Positions 1 through 7,505 of a stretch of 64,000 nt of DNA are shown here, in pieces. Made by a program: the position numbers and the translations under genes. The notes under the pieces are model-generated. The model searched no databases. It was given only the letters and a program-made list of their open reading frames with translations, and was not told the DNA's origin. The stretch is from Rhizobium sp. SL42 (GTDB lineage: Bacteria > Pseudomonadota > Alphaproteobacteria > Rhizobiales > Rhizobiaceae), in assembly GCF_021729845.1 (NCBI RefSeq), contig NZ_CP063397.1:3238001-3302000 (forward strand), given 5' to 3'. Position 1 is the first letter of the stretch; every line of letters starts with the position of its first letter.

Positions 1-341
1 ATTGCAGCGTGAAAGCTGACATGCGAGACGCGAACGCCTTCCACCTTGGCAATCGCGATCAGGGCGCCGAGCTGGTAGAGGAATTGCTGGCGCAGTTCCG
101 CGTCGCTGAACGGCAGCTCGCGCCGGCCGAAGCCTTCGCGATCCGGCAAGCCGGGATGGGCGCCGACATCGACACCGCGCGCCTTGGCAAGCCGCACCAT
201 GTTCGTCATGATCGTCGGGTCGCCGGCGTGAAATCCGCAGGCGATATTGGTGGAGGAAACGAGATCCATCATCGCCTCGTCATCGCAGAGGCGATACGGG
301 CCGAAGCCCTCTCCCATGTCCGAATTCAGATCGACCTTCAT
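1..341 (-). CDS. pxpA: 5-oxoprolinase subunit A (LamB/YcsF family), 3' part cut by window edge
   Basis: The protein begins MKVDLNSDMGEGFGPYRL, the signature start of the LamB/YcsF family, and continues with the conserved ACGFHAGDP and VDVGAHPGLPD segments. About 113 residues are visible; the family is usually about 250 residues, so the C-terminal half lies beyond base 1. In characterised bacteria PxpA works with PxpB and PxpC in ATP-dependent opening of 5-oxoproline to glutamate. It is the last visible gene of a tight minus-strand operon, 30 bases after pxpC. The family assignment is firm. The substrate is inferred from family and neighbours and could be another lactam. Confidence 0.93.
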   Translation of the reverse strand, partial: MKVDLNSDMGEGFGPYRLCDDEAMMDLVSSTNIACGFHAGDPTIMTNMVRLAKARGVDVGAHPGLPDREGFGRRELPFSDAELRQQFLYQLGALIAIAKVEGVRVSHVSFHAA

Positions 342-371
342 ATCCTGCTCGCTTTCTTTGCCTGCCGCGTG

Positions 372-1367
372 TCAGGCCATGGCGGCCAGCGCCTGCAAAA
401 GAAGGGCACGCGTCTGGCTGATGTCATCGAGATAGGCTTTGGTTGCGATTTCGGCGGCCCTTGCATCGGCATGGGTGGCCGATTGAAATCGCAGGCTTGA
501 GCCGATACGCGCCTGACCGAGCCGCCAGAGATCCGCCTCCAGCACGCCCGCGATCTTCGGATAACCGCCTGCCGTATTGGCATCGCTCATCTGGACGATC
601 GGCTCACCTGCCGGCGGCACCTGAACGACACCGGGCATGATACCGTGCGAGCGCATTTCCACCGCTTCGATCGGCCGGATCGGCTGACCGCTCAGACGAA
701 AACCGGTTCGGTCGCTACGAGCGGAAATCTTCCAGGCCTGTGACCAGAAACGTGCGGCATCGGCCCCGAAGAGATCGTGTTCACCGGCCGGAATGGCGCG
801 GATGGTCAGCACGCCATCCTCGACTGGCGGGAAGACCTGCGCCAACGCCTCGGTCGGTGGCTTCACGCCAAAACCGCCCTTCGGAAAGAACCCATGCGGT
901 TCACTGGTCATCACGGCGATCTCGTCGCCGACCGCAAGCGACCGCCCGTCAAAGCCGCCGAAGGCGCCGCGAAGCGAGGTGCTGCGCGAGCCCAGCACGG
1001 GCTCGACGCCGACACCACCGGCAAGACTGAGATAGGCCCGGGCATCCTTCAGCGGCGGATCCAGTTCAAGGACTTGGTCCGGCTGCGCTTCCGTGCACCA
1101 CCAGCCGAGGAGCTTCTGGCCATCCAGACGCGCCGCGCAATCGGCACCAGTGAGCGCAAAAACCTGCTTCGCCGTAAAACGCACGCGAAAGGGAAAAGTC
1201 TGGATCTCGATGCCGGCCTCGCTCTCTGCGTTTCCGACAAGCAGATTTCCAACGGAGAGGGCAAGCGGGTCCATGGCGCCAGACGCGGTGACACCGATAT
1301 TTCGATAGCCGGGTCGGCCAAGATCCTGGATTGTATTCAGCGGTCCAGTCTGAAGGATGTCGATCAC
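372..1367 (-). CDS. pxpC: 5-oxoprolinase subunit C / biotin-dependent carboxyltransferase-type protein (KipA, AHS2)
   Basis: A protein of 331 residues, the normal length for the KipA/PxpC (AHS2) family. It starts MIDILQTGPLNTIQDLGRPG and has the family blocks SGAMDPLALSVGNLLVGN and GPFNT-like N-terminal glycine turns. AHS2 domains are homologous to part of the carboxyltransferase region of urea carboxylase. PxpC forms a complex with PxpB and acts in cytoplasmic ATP-dependent lactam opening. Its start codon overlaps the pxpB stop by four bases (ATGA), which suggests translational coupling. Family assignment is clear; the in vivo substrate is inferred. Confidence 0.92.
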   Translation of the reverse strand: MIDILQTGPLNTIQDLGRPGYRNIGVTASGAMDPLALSVGNLLVGNAESEAGIEIQTFPFRVRFTAKQVFALTGADCAARLDGQKLLGWWCTEAQPDQVLELDPPLKDARAYLSLAGGVGVEPVLGSRSTSLRGAFGGFDGRSLAVGDEIAVMTSEPHGFFPKGGFGVKPPTEALAQVFPPVEDGVLTIRAIPAGEHDLFGADAARFWSQAWKISARSDRTGFRLSGQPIRPIEAVEMRSHGIMPGVVQVPPAGEPIVQMSDANTAGGYPKIAGVLEADLWRLGQARIGSSLRFQSATHADARAAEIATKAYLDDISQTRALLLQALAAMA

Positions 1368-2074
1368 AGCTCGATCCTTTCTGCCCGGAAACGCACAATA
1401 TCACCGGGAGCCATAACCGCCGGCGACGCGGCCAACGGGTCGAACATCGTCAGTTCGGCATAACCGATGGAATTCCAGCCGTTCGGCCCGGTCAGCACGG
1501 CAACACCGGTCTGGGCACCACCGATCGTCACGCAACCCCGTGCCATGTTCAGCGAAGGGACCGTCTTGCGCGGCATATGGATACGAGGATCAAGACCGTG
1601 CAAATAGCCGAAGCCAGGTGCGCTACCGAGCGCAAATACCCGATATGAACCTTCGGAATGTATTTGAACAACCTCCCGATCGGTCAATCCGCTGAGATCG
1701 CAGAGGGCCGGAAGATCGGTCGCATGTTCACCTCCATAGGTGACTGCAATCTCTATTTCACGACCAGCAAGATCCACCTCGCTGGCTTGCCGCCAGCTTC
1801 GCTGCAGATCACCAACCACAGAATTCGGATCTTCCGGAATCGCATTCAGAATGACGAGAAGGTTCGTCATGCCTGGAATGATTTCGGAAACGTCCTCGCG
1901 GGCAGCCAAAATCCGGGACAACGCCCAAATGCGTCGCTGCCCCGGAAGATCAAAAGCGCCTGGCGCCTCGACAAGGAAGGCGCGAGCCCCCATGAAGGAG
2001 ATCCGGGCAAGAGCGCTGCTGTCAGTACTGACTATCCCTGGCGAAGCGAAAGCCGTTGCATGGAGTTGGCTCAT
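1364..2074 (-). CDS. pxpB: 5-oxoprolinase subunit B (KipI, AHS1 family)
   Basis: A protein of 236 residues matching the AHS1/KipI family. Visible family blocks include VTYGGEHATDLPAL, the SAPGFGYLHGLDPRI segment and the terminal NGWNSIGYAE block. AHS1 is the other half of the carboxyltransferase-like fold found in urea carboxylase, and with PxpC it forms the PxpBC heterocomplex. It overlaps its neighbours by four bases at both ends, so PxpB and PxpC are probably made in fixed ratio. In Bacillus, KipI also inhibits the sporulation kinase KinA, but that role does not apply to this lineage. Confidence 0.92.
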   Translation of the reverse strand: MSQLHATAFASPGIVSTDSSALARISFMGARAFLVEAPGAFDLPGQRRIWALSRILAAREDVSEIIPGMTNLLVILNAIPEDPNSVVGDLQRSWRQASEVDLAGREIEIAVTYGGEHATDLPALCDLSGLTDREVVQIHSEGSYRVFALGSAPGFGYLHGLDPRIHMPRKTVPSLNMARGCVTIGGAQTGVAVLTGPNGWNSIGYAELTMFDPLAASPAVMAPGDIVRFRAERIEL

Positions 2075-2478
2075 GCTGTCCGCTCCAGGGTAAAAAGGGG
2101 TGCACCATAACCGGATAGCTGACCATTCCGGCCGTGAATGTCACGCAGGACGCCTCTGGCAGGCGCCGAAACAGGAAGTCGAAGCGGTCCAATTTCGATC
2201 AGACCCAGGATGTCGTCGGCATCAACAGCGCTGCCGCTGGCAAGATCAGCCTGCACGAAAAAATGCCCCGCCAGAGGAGATTTTATCGTTACGGCCTCAA
2301 TTTCACGCTTGTCGATATTCACCGGTTTGCCGAGGACGAGGACAAGGCTCTGTCCGTCTGCAGCCTGGATCTCGAGCTCGCAGGCACCGGAGGCTTCAAG
2401 CCAATCGGTCAGTGTTGCAATCAGCGTCGGATCGGCGAGATCGCCAAGCCGGTTACGATGTCTGGGGCCGTCACGCAT
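2071..2478 (-). CDS. biotin-carrier-like protein lacking the biotinylation lysine
   Basis: A protein of 135 residues whose C-terminal half (about 62-132) follows the biotinyl/lipoyl fold: IKSPLAGHFFV, then DADDILGLIEIGPLRLPV, then GYGAPLFTL. Where true carriers have E-A-M-K in the hairpin turn, this protein reads E-I-G-P (residues 95-98), so no lysine is available for biotin. The N-terminal part has LTDWLEASGACELEIQ, like the start of BCCP proteins. It overlaps accC by eight bases and pxpB by four. A structural or scaffolding role in the carboxylase complex is possible but is an inference; loss of function is also possible. Confidence 0.75.
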   Translation of the reverse strand: MRDGPRHRNRLGDLADPTLIATLTDWLEASGACELEIQAADGQSLVLVLGKPVNIDKREIEAVTIKSPLAGHFFVQADLASGSAVDADDILGLIEIGPLRLPVSAPARGVLRDIHGRNGQLSGYGAPLFTLERTA

Positions 2479-3862
2479 TGGCGCAGAACCCTTCCTTCAA
2501 ACGTTTTTCCAGATGATGAATGTCGACCGTGCCAGCAACGAAATCCGGATCGTTGAAGATTTTCACATGCAGAGGAAGATTGGTGGAGATGCCGTCGATC
2601 CGCGTTTCGGCCAGAGCCTTTCGCATCAGCAGGATCGCCTCCGTACGTGTCGGCGCATGGACGATGAGCTTGGCAATCAGCGAGTCGTAGTAAGCGGGGA
2701 CACGGTAGCCGTCATGCACATGGGTATCGACACGGATGCCGGTACCGACAGGAAAGCGCGCAAGCGTGATACGACCCGGAGACGCCGCAAAGGTTTCCGG
2801 GTCTTCGGCATTGATGCGGCACTCGAAGGCGTGACCCGAGGCTGGCCGGTCGAAGGACGCAGGATCAATGGTTTCTCCCTGGGCAACCCACAACTGTTCC
2901 TGGACGAGATCGACGCCGGCAGTGGCCTCGGTTACCGGATGTTCCACCTGCAGCCGTGTATTCATTTCGATGAAGAAGAACGCACCGTTCTCATAGAGGA
3001 ATTCGAACGTGCCGACACCGCGATAGCCGATTTGCCGACAGGCTTCCGCGCAGCGGGCGCCAGTGGCAGCAGCCAGCGCGGCGTCTATCCCGGGTGCCGG
3101 GGCTTCCTCTACGACCTTCTGATGGCGCCTCTGCAGGGAACAATCGCGATGCCCGACCCAGACCGCATTGCCATATTCGTCGCAGAGGACCTGGAATTCG
3201 ACATGGCGCGGCTTTTCGAGAAATTTCTCCATGTAAAGTTCCGGCTTGCCGAAAGCGCGGCGGGCTTCCTCACGCGTGATCGACACGGCATCCGCTATCT
3301 CGGCGCTATTGCGCACCACCCGCATGCCTCGGCCGCCGCCACCCCCCGCGGCCTTGATGATTACCGGATAGCCGATTTCTTCTGCCACCCTGCACGTCAC
3401 CTCGACATCATCCGTCAAGGGCTCGCCGGGACCCGGCACACATGGCACGCCGGCCTGCTGCATCGCGCGCTTGGCCGCGATCTTGTCGCCCATGATGCGG
3501 ATGGCAGAGGCCGGAGGGCCGATAAAGACCAATCCGGCCCTTTCCAGAGCCTCTGCAAAGTCGGCGTTCTCCGACAGAAATCCGTAACCTGGATGGACAG
3601 CCCCGGCGCCACTCGCTCTCGCGGCGAGAAGTACGGCTGCCTGGTTCAGATAGCTTTTCGACGCTGTCGCAGGTCCAATACACAAGGGACCGCCATCCTC
3701 CAGCGCGGACGCTTCGGCGGCATCGGCTTCGGAGGCGATCGCAACCGCTCCCATGTTCATGGCAAGACAAGCCCGCTTGACCCGCTCGGCAATTTCACCG
3801 CGATTGGCGATAAGCACAGTGTCGAATCGACGGAGACCCCTGGCCATTTTTCTTTCAGACAT
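2471..3862 (-). CDS. biotin carboxylase subunit (AccC-like) of the 5-oxoprolinase operon
   Basis: A protein of 463 residues with the full ATP-grasp biotin carboxylase layout: RFDTVLIANRGEIAERV at the N-terminus, the glycine loop KAAGGGGGRGMRVV, the HRDCSLQRRHQKVVEEAP block, and FIEMNTRLQVEHPVTE. It uses ATP and bicarbonate to carboxylate a biotin carrier. The ATG shares one base with the TGA of the upstream carrier gene; a GTG three bases earlier is an alternative start. The gene sits with pxp genes rather than with fatty-acid genes, so a dedicated role is more likely than the housekeeping acetyl-CoA carboxylase. It resembles accC closely, hence the common annotation. Confidence 0.92.
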   Translation of the reverse strand: MSERKMARGLRRFDTVLIANRGEIAERVKRACLAMNMGAVAIASEADAAEASALEDGGPLCIGPATASKSYLNQAAVLLAARASGAGAVHPGYGFLSENADFAEALERAGLVFIGPPASAIRIMGDKIAAKRAMQQAGVPCVPGPGEPLTDDVEVTCRVAEEIGYPVIIKAAGGGGGRGMRVVRNSAEIADAVSITREEARRAFGKPELYMEKFLEKPRHVEFQVLCDEYGNAVWVGHRDCSLQRRHQKVVEEAPAPGIDAALAAATGARCAEACRQIGYRGVGTFEFLYENGAFFFIEMNTRLQVEHPVTEATAGVDLVQEQLWVAQGETIDPASFDRPASGHAFECRINAEDPETFAASPGRITLARFPVGTGIRVDTHVHDGYRVPAYYDSLIAKLIVHAPTRTEAILLMRKALAETRIDGISTNLPLHVKIFNDPDFVAGTVDIHHLEKRLKEGFCANA

Positions 3863-4287
3863 CACGCGATCTCCACCAGCGGATCGCCGGCCGCGACTTC
3901 CTGACCGTCCTGGAACAGGACACGCATGATCACACCGTCAGCCGGCGCCGGCACCGTCGTGAAAACCTTCATTGCCTCGAGAATGCAAAGGCCCTGCCCT
4001 GCCTCCACCCGATCTCCCACCTGGGCAAGCGCCGGCGCACCGGGGCTTGCGGCATTGTGGACGATGCCGGAAACCGGAGCCCGCACGAGGCCCTTCTGTT
4101 CAAAAGCGGTAACAAGGTGATCGCTAGCGCCGGATGCGGCATCTCGTTCCGCTGCGGCAAGTGACCCGCCGGCAGAGGCCGGCGCATTGCGAATAACGAC
4201 TGTCGTCCCGTCCTGCGTCACACGCATTTCTGCGACCCGCGAACGGCCTACATATTCGAGAAGTGCTTTGATCTTATCCAGATCCAT
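3862..4287 (-). CDS. biotin carboxyl carrier protein (AccB-like) of the 5-oxoprolinase operon
   Basis: A protein of 141 residues from the ATG with a GAGGGA Shine-Dalgarno five to six bases upstream; the open frame extends 13 codons further without a better start. The C-terminal biotinyl domain carries LCILEAMKVFTTVPAP, with K107 as the expected biotin attachment site. The N-terminus MDLDKIKALLEYVGRSRVAE matches BCCP proteins, and a linker of about 25 alanine- and serine-rich residues follows. It is the first gene of the operon and is presumably carboxylated by the adjacent biotin carboxylase. Function as a carrier is firm; pathway assignment rests on context. Confidence 0.92.
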   Translation of the reverse strand: MDLDKIKALLEYVGRSRVAEMRVTQDGTTVVIRNAPASAGGSLAAAERDAASGASDHLVTAFEQKGLVRAPVSGIVHNAASPGAPALAQVGDRVEAGQGLCILEAMKVFTTVPAPADGVIMRVLFQDGQEVAAGDPLVEIA

Positions 4288-4612
4288 GTCGTCCCTCAGA
4301 AACCAGATCGGGCCTTTGCGACACATTTACGCGGCGCGGCTCATAGGTCGGTCGAGGTGAAGACTTACACAACGCGACAGTGAATGGGGGCAAACAAAGT
4401 TTCTATGCCATGCCCCCAAGGGGCTGTTCGGCGTTGTGTTCGCGTATTTTTCGGGAGCACCAAGGCGGAAAAGGTTTTACGTCCGAAGACTGCCATAGCA
4501 CTACCGTTTGCCTAGCCGGCAGCAAATGCGTTCGACACGAACTAGCGAACTGCCATAGGGACCTGCTCTGGGACAAAAGCTCGGACCGCCTGAAGCATCG
4601 CTTCGCCTTGTT
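4288..4612. other. intergenic region with a large nested inverted repeat
   Basis: There is no convincing gene here. The stretch separates the biotin carboxylase operon from the degraded mobilisation genes. It holds the inverted repeat listed separately at 4367-4439 and two copies of ACTGCCATAG near 4489 and 4548. The promoter of the carrier gene should lie near 4290-4350, but no clear -35/-10 pair is seen. Confidence 0.6.
4367..4439. repeat. nested inverted repeat, 73 bp
   Basis: The outer arms ACACAACGC (4367-4375) and GCGTTGTGT (4431-4439) are perfect complements. ACAG (4377-4380) pairs with CTGT (4424-4427). The inner arms TGGGGGCA (4385-4392) and TGCCCCCA (4411-4418) are also perfect, leaving an 18-base loop. 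No T-run follows on either strand, so it is not a standard terminator. It lies at the edge of the mobilisation remnant and may mark its boundary or be a palindromic dispersed element. Confidence 0.75.
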
Positions 4613-4900
4613 TCAGAAGGACACGCGCTCCGCCAGTTCAGTCCCGGCCGTGTCGGCAGAAGGATTGCCAGAGACGAGACAGGCGTTCATGACGGAAGCC
4701 TGTGACGTGATGAGCGATTTCAGCGATCCTTCCAAAGCCGCTTGCCGATTTTCGATTATGTCGGCCGATCGTTTCTCCAGAGCCTCAAATTGCGCGGTTC
4801 CGCTGCTCAATACGTTCATCAACATGTCGACGTACCCCAGCAATTCGCGCTCCAGCGGCGACAGGCTCTCGGGCATCGGTGGTCTGGTCGTTCCGGTCAT
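4613..4900 (-). CDS. small helical protein at the end of the mobilisation module (MbeD/MobD-like by position)
   Basis: An intact frame of 95 residues beginning MTGTTRPPMPESLSPLERE. Residues about 13-75 are strongly helical and heptad-like, with acidic and hydrophobic spacing as in short coiled coils. It starts four bases upstream of the preceding mobB-like stop, so it was translationally coupled to that broken gene. Small coiled-coil proteins downstream of relaxases are typical of mobilisable plasmids (the MbeD/MobD type, which also begin with a P-L-E-R-E/LEKQLL-like helix). Homology was not tested. It may still be expressed but its partners are pseudogenes. Confidence 0.5.
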   Translation of the reverse strand: MTGTTRPPMPESLSPLERELLGYVDMLMNVLSSGTAQFEALEKRSADIIENRQAALEGSLKSLITSQASVMNACLVSGNPSADTAGTELAERVSF

Positions 4901-4903
4901 CGG

Positions 4904-5195
4904 TCAATCTCCCTGGACGATCTTCAGGCACGGCGTTTTGGCGGTCCCGGCCTGGCAGGTTATCAACTGAAGGCGGTTGACGTCCCATGTCAGGACTTTG
5001 CCGCTGCTGGTCTGGTTGATCTGTAAACCCATCTGCCAGAGGCTGGCGCTCTCGGCGCGATCGATCATCAGCGCCACCCAAAACTAGCCTGCGGTGACGC
5101 TCAAAAAGGACGATCAACAAGGCCACCGCGCCCATAGTCAGGGAGAACGGCTGCACCATCGACTGGAGCCGGTTCACGTCAACCTCGGTCGTCAC
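4904..5195 (-). pseudogene. mobB-like membrane protein, frameshifted
   Basis: Read from a GTG at 5195, the frame gives MTTEVDVNRLQSMVQPFSL followed by one membrane segment (TMGAVALLIVLF). Near 5080 the coding signal jumps to another frame, which continues LMIDRAESASLWQMGLQINQ to a stop at 4904. One net indel therefore breaks the gene. The layout of a short soluble N-terminus, one membrane helix and a polar tail, placed after a relaxase and overlapping its 3' end, matches MobB-type accessory proteins of mobilisable elements. Identity is by topology and position, not by a firm motif. Confidence 0.55.
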
Positions 5196-6126
5196 CAACG
5201 CCTCGTTCAAGTGTTGGCGGTTCGCGTCCCTGAAGCTGCAGAAATCGCTCTCGATTGTAGCTTGCGCGAGCTTCAAAGCTTCGCTCCAATCGGCCAGGAA
5301 GCTCGTCGAGGGCGATGGAGTCGAGCCGGCTTCGGAACAGCTGGCCTCGCCAGCCGATCTTTCAAGCGCTCGCTCAAGATATTCTCTCGGGTCCAGTCTT
5401 CACGGAACAGGTCTCCTTTCAGACGCGAGCGCTCTTCCGTCTCCGGATCGCGTACTGTGATGTAGTTTTTTCCGGCGCGAGGCAGGTCGAAACCCGCCGC
5501 AGTCAAGACTGCGGTGATGCTCGGCCGGTCATGGATCAGCGCGGGCATCGCCGCGCCTGACTTTCTCGATGAGGCTGACGGTCTCGCGTGAGCGCTCCGG
5601 GGCCGTCGGATCGTTTCAGCCGTGTTCCTTGTTCAGGGCATCGCGCAAGGCGTTGTAGTGCCTCTGGTAGCCGGGTGGCGCGATATAAAGGCTGCTCCCG
5701 CTGACAAGCTCCATGCGCGGCGAACGAAATGAAGCTCGACACGGCCCTTATGGGTGCGGCGGACCCAAAGCATATCGCGCTGGTCAGCTTACGGCCGACA
5801 AAGGCAAGATTCTCGAGGGCGTCCATCAACTGCCGTTGCTGTTCATGGCTCGGCTCGTCTTCCGCGATAAAGGCGATGCCGCCAGCGCGGCAGGCCCACT
5901 GGTGCGGGCAGGCGTCGATCAGCGCCCGCATGCGCTGTGTGTCGCCGCGCAGCACCTACGGCTCAGGCTCGGAGGCTCGGAGGCTCGCGGGCAAACAGCA
6001 TGACCTCGCGCGCTCGTTGCGGATCGCTTTGCGGTTCTGGTCGTTGGCGATGACGTGGCGCTCGAACAGATAATCAACCGGTCCCGATCCGCCGCCCTGG
6101 CCGCTTATGAAAAACTAGATCAGCAC
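5179..6126 (-). pseudogene. relaxase / mobilisation nuclease (MobA/VirD2 type), multiply disrupted
   Basis: Stitching frames gives a recognisable relaxase. It starts GTG CTG ATC TAG, then FFISGQGGGSGPVDYLF. Later come VLRGDTQRMRALIDACP, a three-histidine-like region RTHKGRVELHF, PPGYQRHYNALRDALNKEHG, and a C-terminal block with DRPSITAVLTAAGFDLPRAG and KNYITVRDPETEERSRLKGD. Lesions are an in-frame amber at codon 4, a TGA after NKEHG, and at least three frameshifts. One frameshift sits at an 8-base tandem duplication (GAGGCTCG) near 5970. The start overlaps the mobC stop and the end overlaps the mobB-like start, as in intact mob operons. It cannot make an active relaxase. Confidence 0.8.
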
Positions 6127-6480
6127 GGCGCACCATCCTTGGCCGCAAACTGCTTAATCGTTTCCGAAAGCACTCGCTTGATTGCGACGAGGCGGACGGC
6201 ACCGGTGACTGCGTCGATAACGGACAGCTGGCCCTCAGCCAGCGCCGTGTTCAGCCATTACGCAATCTGATTGAGGTTGCCACCGATCCGGGCGACGTCG
6301 CCCACCAGCTCCGGGTCCACCTTGGGAACCGGATGGCATCGGCGCGTGTGAGTGAGGCCAAGCACTTAGGGCATACCCGCCAGAGCGCCACGGATCGCGC
6401 GCTGTCGCTCAAATCCTTGTCGCAGCTCAGTTGCTGAAGCCATTGCAGCTTCACGCCCCGGAAATGGCCGCGCCCCACTC
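6120..6480 (-). pseudogene. MobC-type mobilisation accessory protein, disrupted
   Basis: The recognisable part is VPKVDPELVGDVARIGGNLNQIA, then a TAA stop, then WLNTALAEGQLSVIDAVTGA and IKQFAAKDGAPC ending at 6120. The core G-G-N-L-N-Q-I-A-x-W-L-N is the MobC signature, here with the residue after A changed to a stop (a lysine codon would fit). The 5' part is split over other frames and its true start is unclear; the boundary at 6480 is approximate. MobC proteins help the relaxase open oriT. Confidence 0.7.
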
Positions 6481-6539
6481 ATGCCGCCTCCCTGGCCGCA
6501 ATATGACCGGGAAAGAAGGGGCGGAAACGGCCGAAAAAA

Positions 6540-6595
6540 GTGGGACGTCGGACCTACTAAGCCATTGATTTTTTGAAGTGGCGTTGTCGTCCCAC
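6540..6595. repeat. inverted repeat upstream of mobC remnant, possible oriT relic
   Basis: GTGGGACG (6540-6547) and CGTCCCAC (6588-6595) are perfect 8-base complements 40 bases apart, enclosing an AT-rich stretch. In mobilisable plasmids oriT usually lies just upstream of mobC and contains an inverted repeat next to the nick site, which fits this position. No nick-site consensus was recognised, so the oriT reading is inference. Confidence 0.35.
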
Positions 6596-6680
6596 ATGGG
6601 ATTAAGCGGCTAATTTTGCTTGGATTCAGCAGTCCCTTCGGCCCCACCAAATATCCCGATCCACAACGCGACACGCCCGA

Positions 6681-7505
6681 TCAAATGCCGACAGGGCCGG
6701 ACCACGCGCATTCGAACGCTGGTATTGGCACGGGAAATCCTTTCAGCTGCAATCTTGCTGTTTCCTTGAAGGCAGCGTTGCTGTGTTGGTCGCGGAACAC
6801 GCTTTCCGATACGAGAATCTGATCGGTCGAGGCGGCGGAGCACAGGCGCGCAGCGAGCTGTACTGTCGCGCCAAAAAGATCGTTGCTGTCTTCGACGGGT
6901 TCGCCGCAATCGATGCCGATTCGGATATGGATGGGTTCCGCGTTGCCGCCATTGTAGCGGTAGAAGCCCTGATGAATGGCAGTGGCGCAATCAACGGCCT
7001 GAGTGGTGGAAATGAACGACGCCATGATGCCGTCGCCGGTGTGTTTCACTTCGCTCCCGTCGTAGTCTTTGAGGCATCTTCGAACGACAGCATCGTGTGC
7101 CCTGACCAGTTCCGTGGCCATCCGGTCGCCGAGGCGGGCGGTCATTTCCGTCGAGCCAACAATATCCGTGAACATGATCGCGCGATGGGCGCAGTCGTTA
7201 TTGTTAAACTGTGCGATTGGCGGCGCGGGATCGTGGATCCGGCCAAGAAATGCCTCCACCGCCGAAAGAGCAACCTCGACAACCTCGCCGGCTACATGGC
7301 CGTGGGCGACGCGGTGGACACATTGGGCCGTTTCCCTGTCTGGTGCATCGATCAGACAAAACGCGGTGCCGCGTTCGTGGTCGAACCAGTAAGTGAGGAA
7401 CTTGACACCATACGCATCCTGGATCTCCAGATCCTTCCGATGTGCCTCGGCAACATCTGCGGCGCTATACCCTTTCAGATCATGACGATCCATGAAAATG
7501 GCCAT
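6681..7505 (-). CDS. DUF4242 domain fused to class III adenylate/guanylate cyclase
   Basis: A protein of 274 residues from an ATG with an AGGAGAGG Shine-Dalgarno. Residues about 1-90 (MAIFMDRHDLKGYSAADVAE to VAGEVVEV) match the DUF4242 fold, a small ferredoxin-like, nickel-binding-like domain. Residues about 108-265 form a class III cyclase: AIMFTDIVGSTEMTARLGD with the first metal aspartate, and KHTGDGIMASF with the adenine lysine and second metal aspartate. The usual catalytic V-N-x-A-A-R appears as V-Q-L-A-A-R, an Asn-to-Gln change also common in this subgroup. It has no membrane segment. The likely product is cAMP; the ligand of DUF4242 is unknown. Confidence 0.85.
   Translation of the reverse strand: MAIFMDRHDLKGYSAADVAEAHRKDLEIQDAYGVKFLTYWFDHERGTAFCLIDAPDRETAQCVHRVAHGHVAGEVVEVALSAVEAFLGRIHDPAPPIAQFNNNDCAHRAIMFTDIVGSTEMTARLGDRMATELVRAHDAVVRRCLKDYDGSEVKHTGDGIMASFISTTQAVDCATAIHQGFYRYNGGNAEPIHIRIGIDCGEPVEDSNDLFGATVQLAARLCSAASTDQILVSESVFRDQHSNAAFKETARLQLKGFPVPIPAFECAWSGPVGI

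Noticed and set aside
2138..3904. Open frame of 588 codons on the plus strand
   Set aside because: It is the antisense shadow of the biotin carboxylase gene and has no family motif.
4367..4439. Integron attC site
   Set aside because: The outer arms do not fit RYYYAAC and GTTRRRY, and no integrase or cassettes are present.
4380..4970. Plus-strand frame of 196 codons across the mobilisation remnant
   Set aside because: It runs through the inverted repeat and opposite the small mob gene, and shows no motif.
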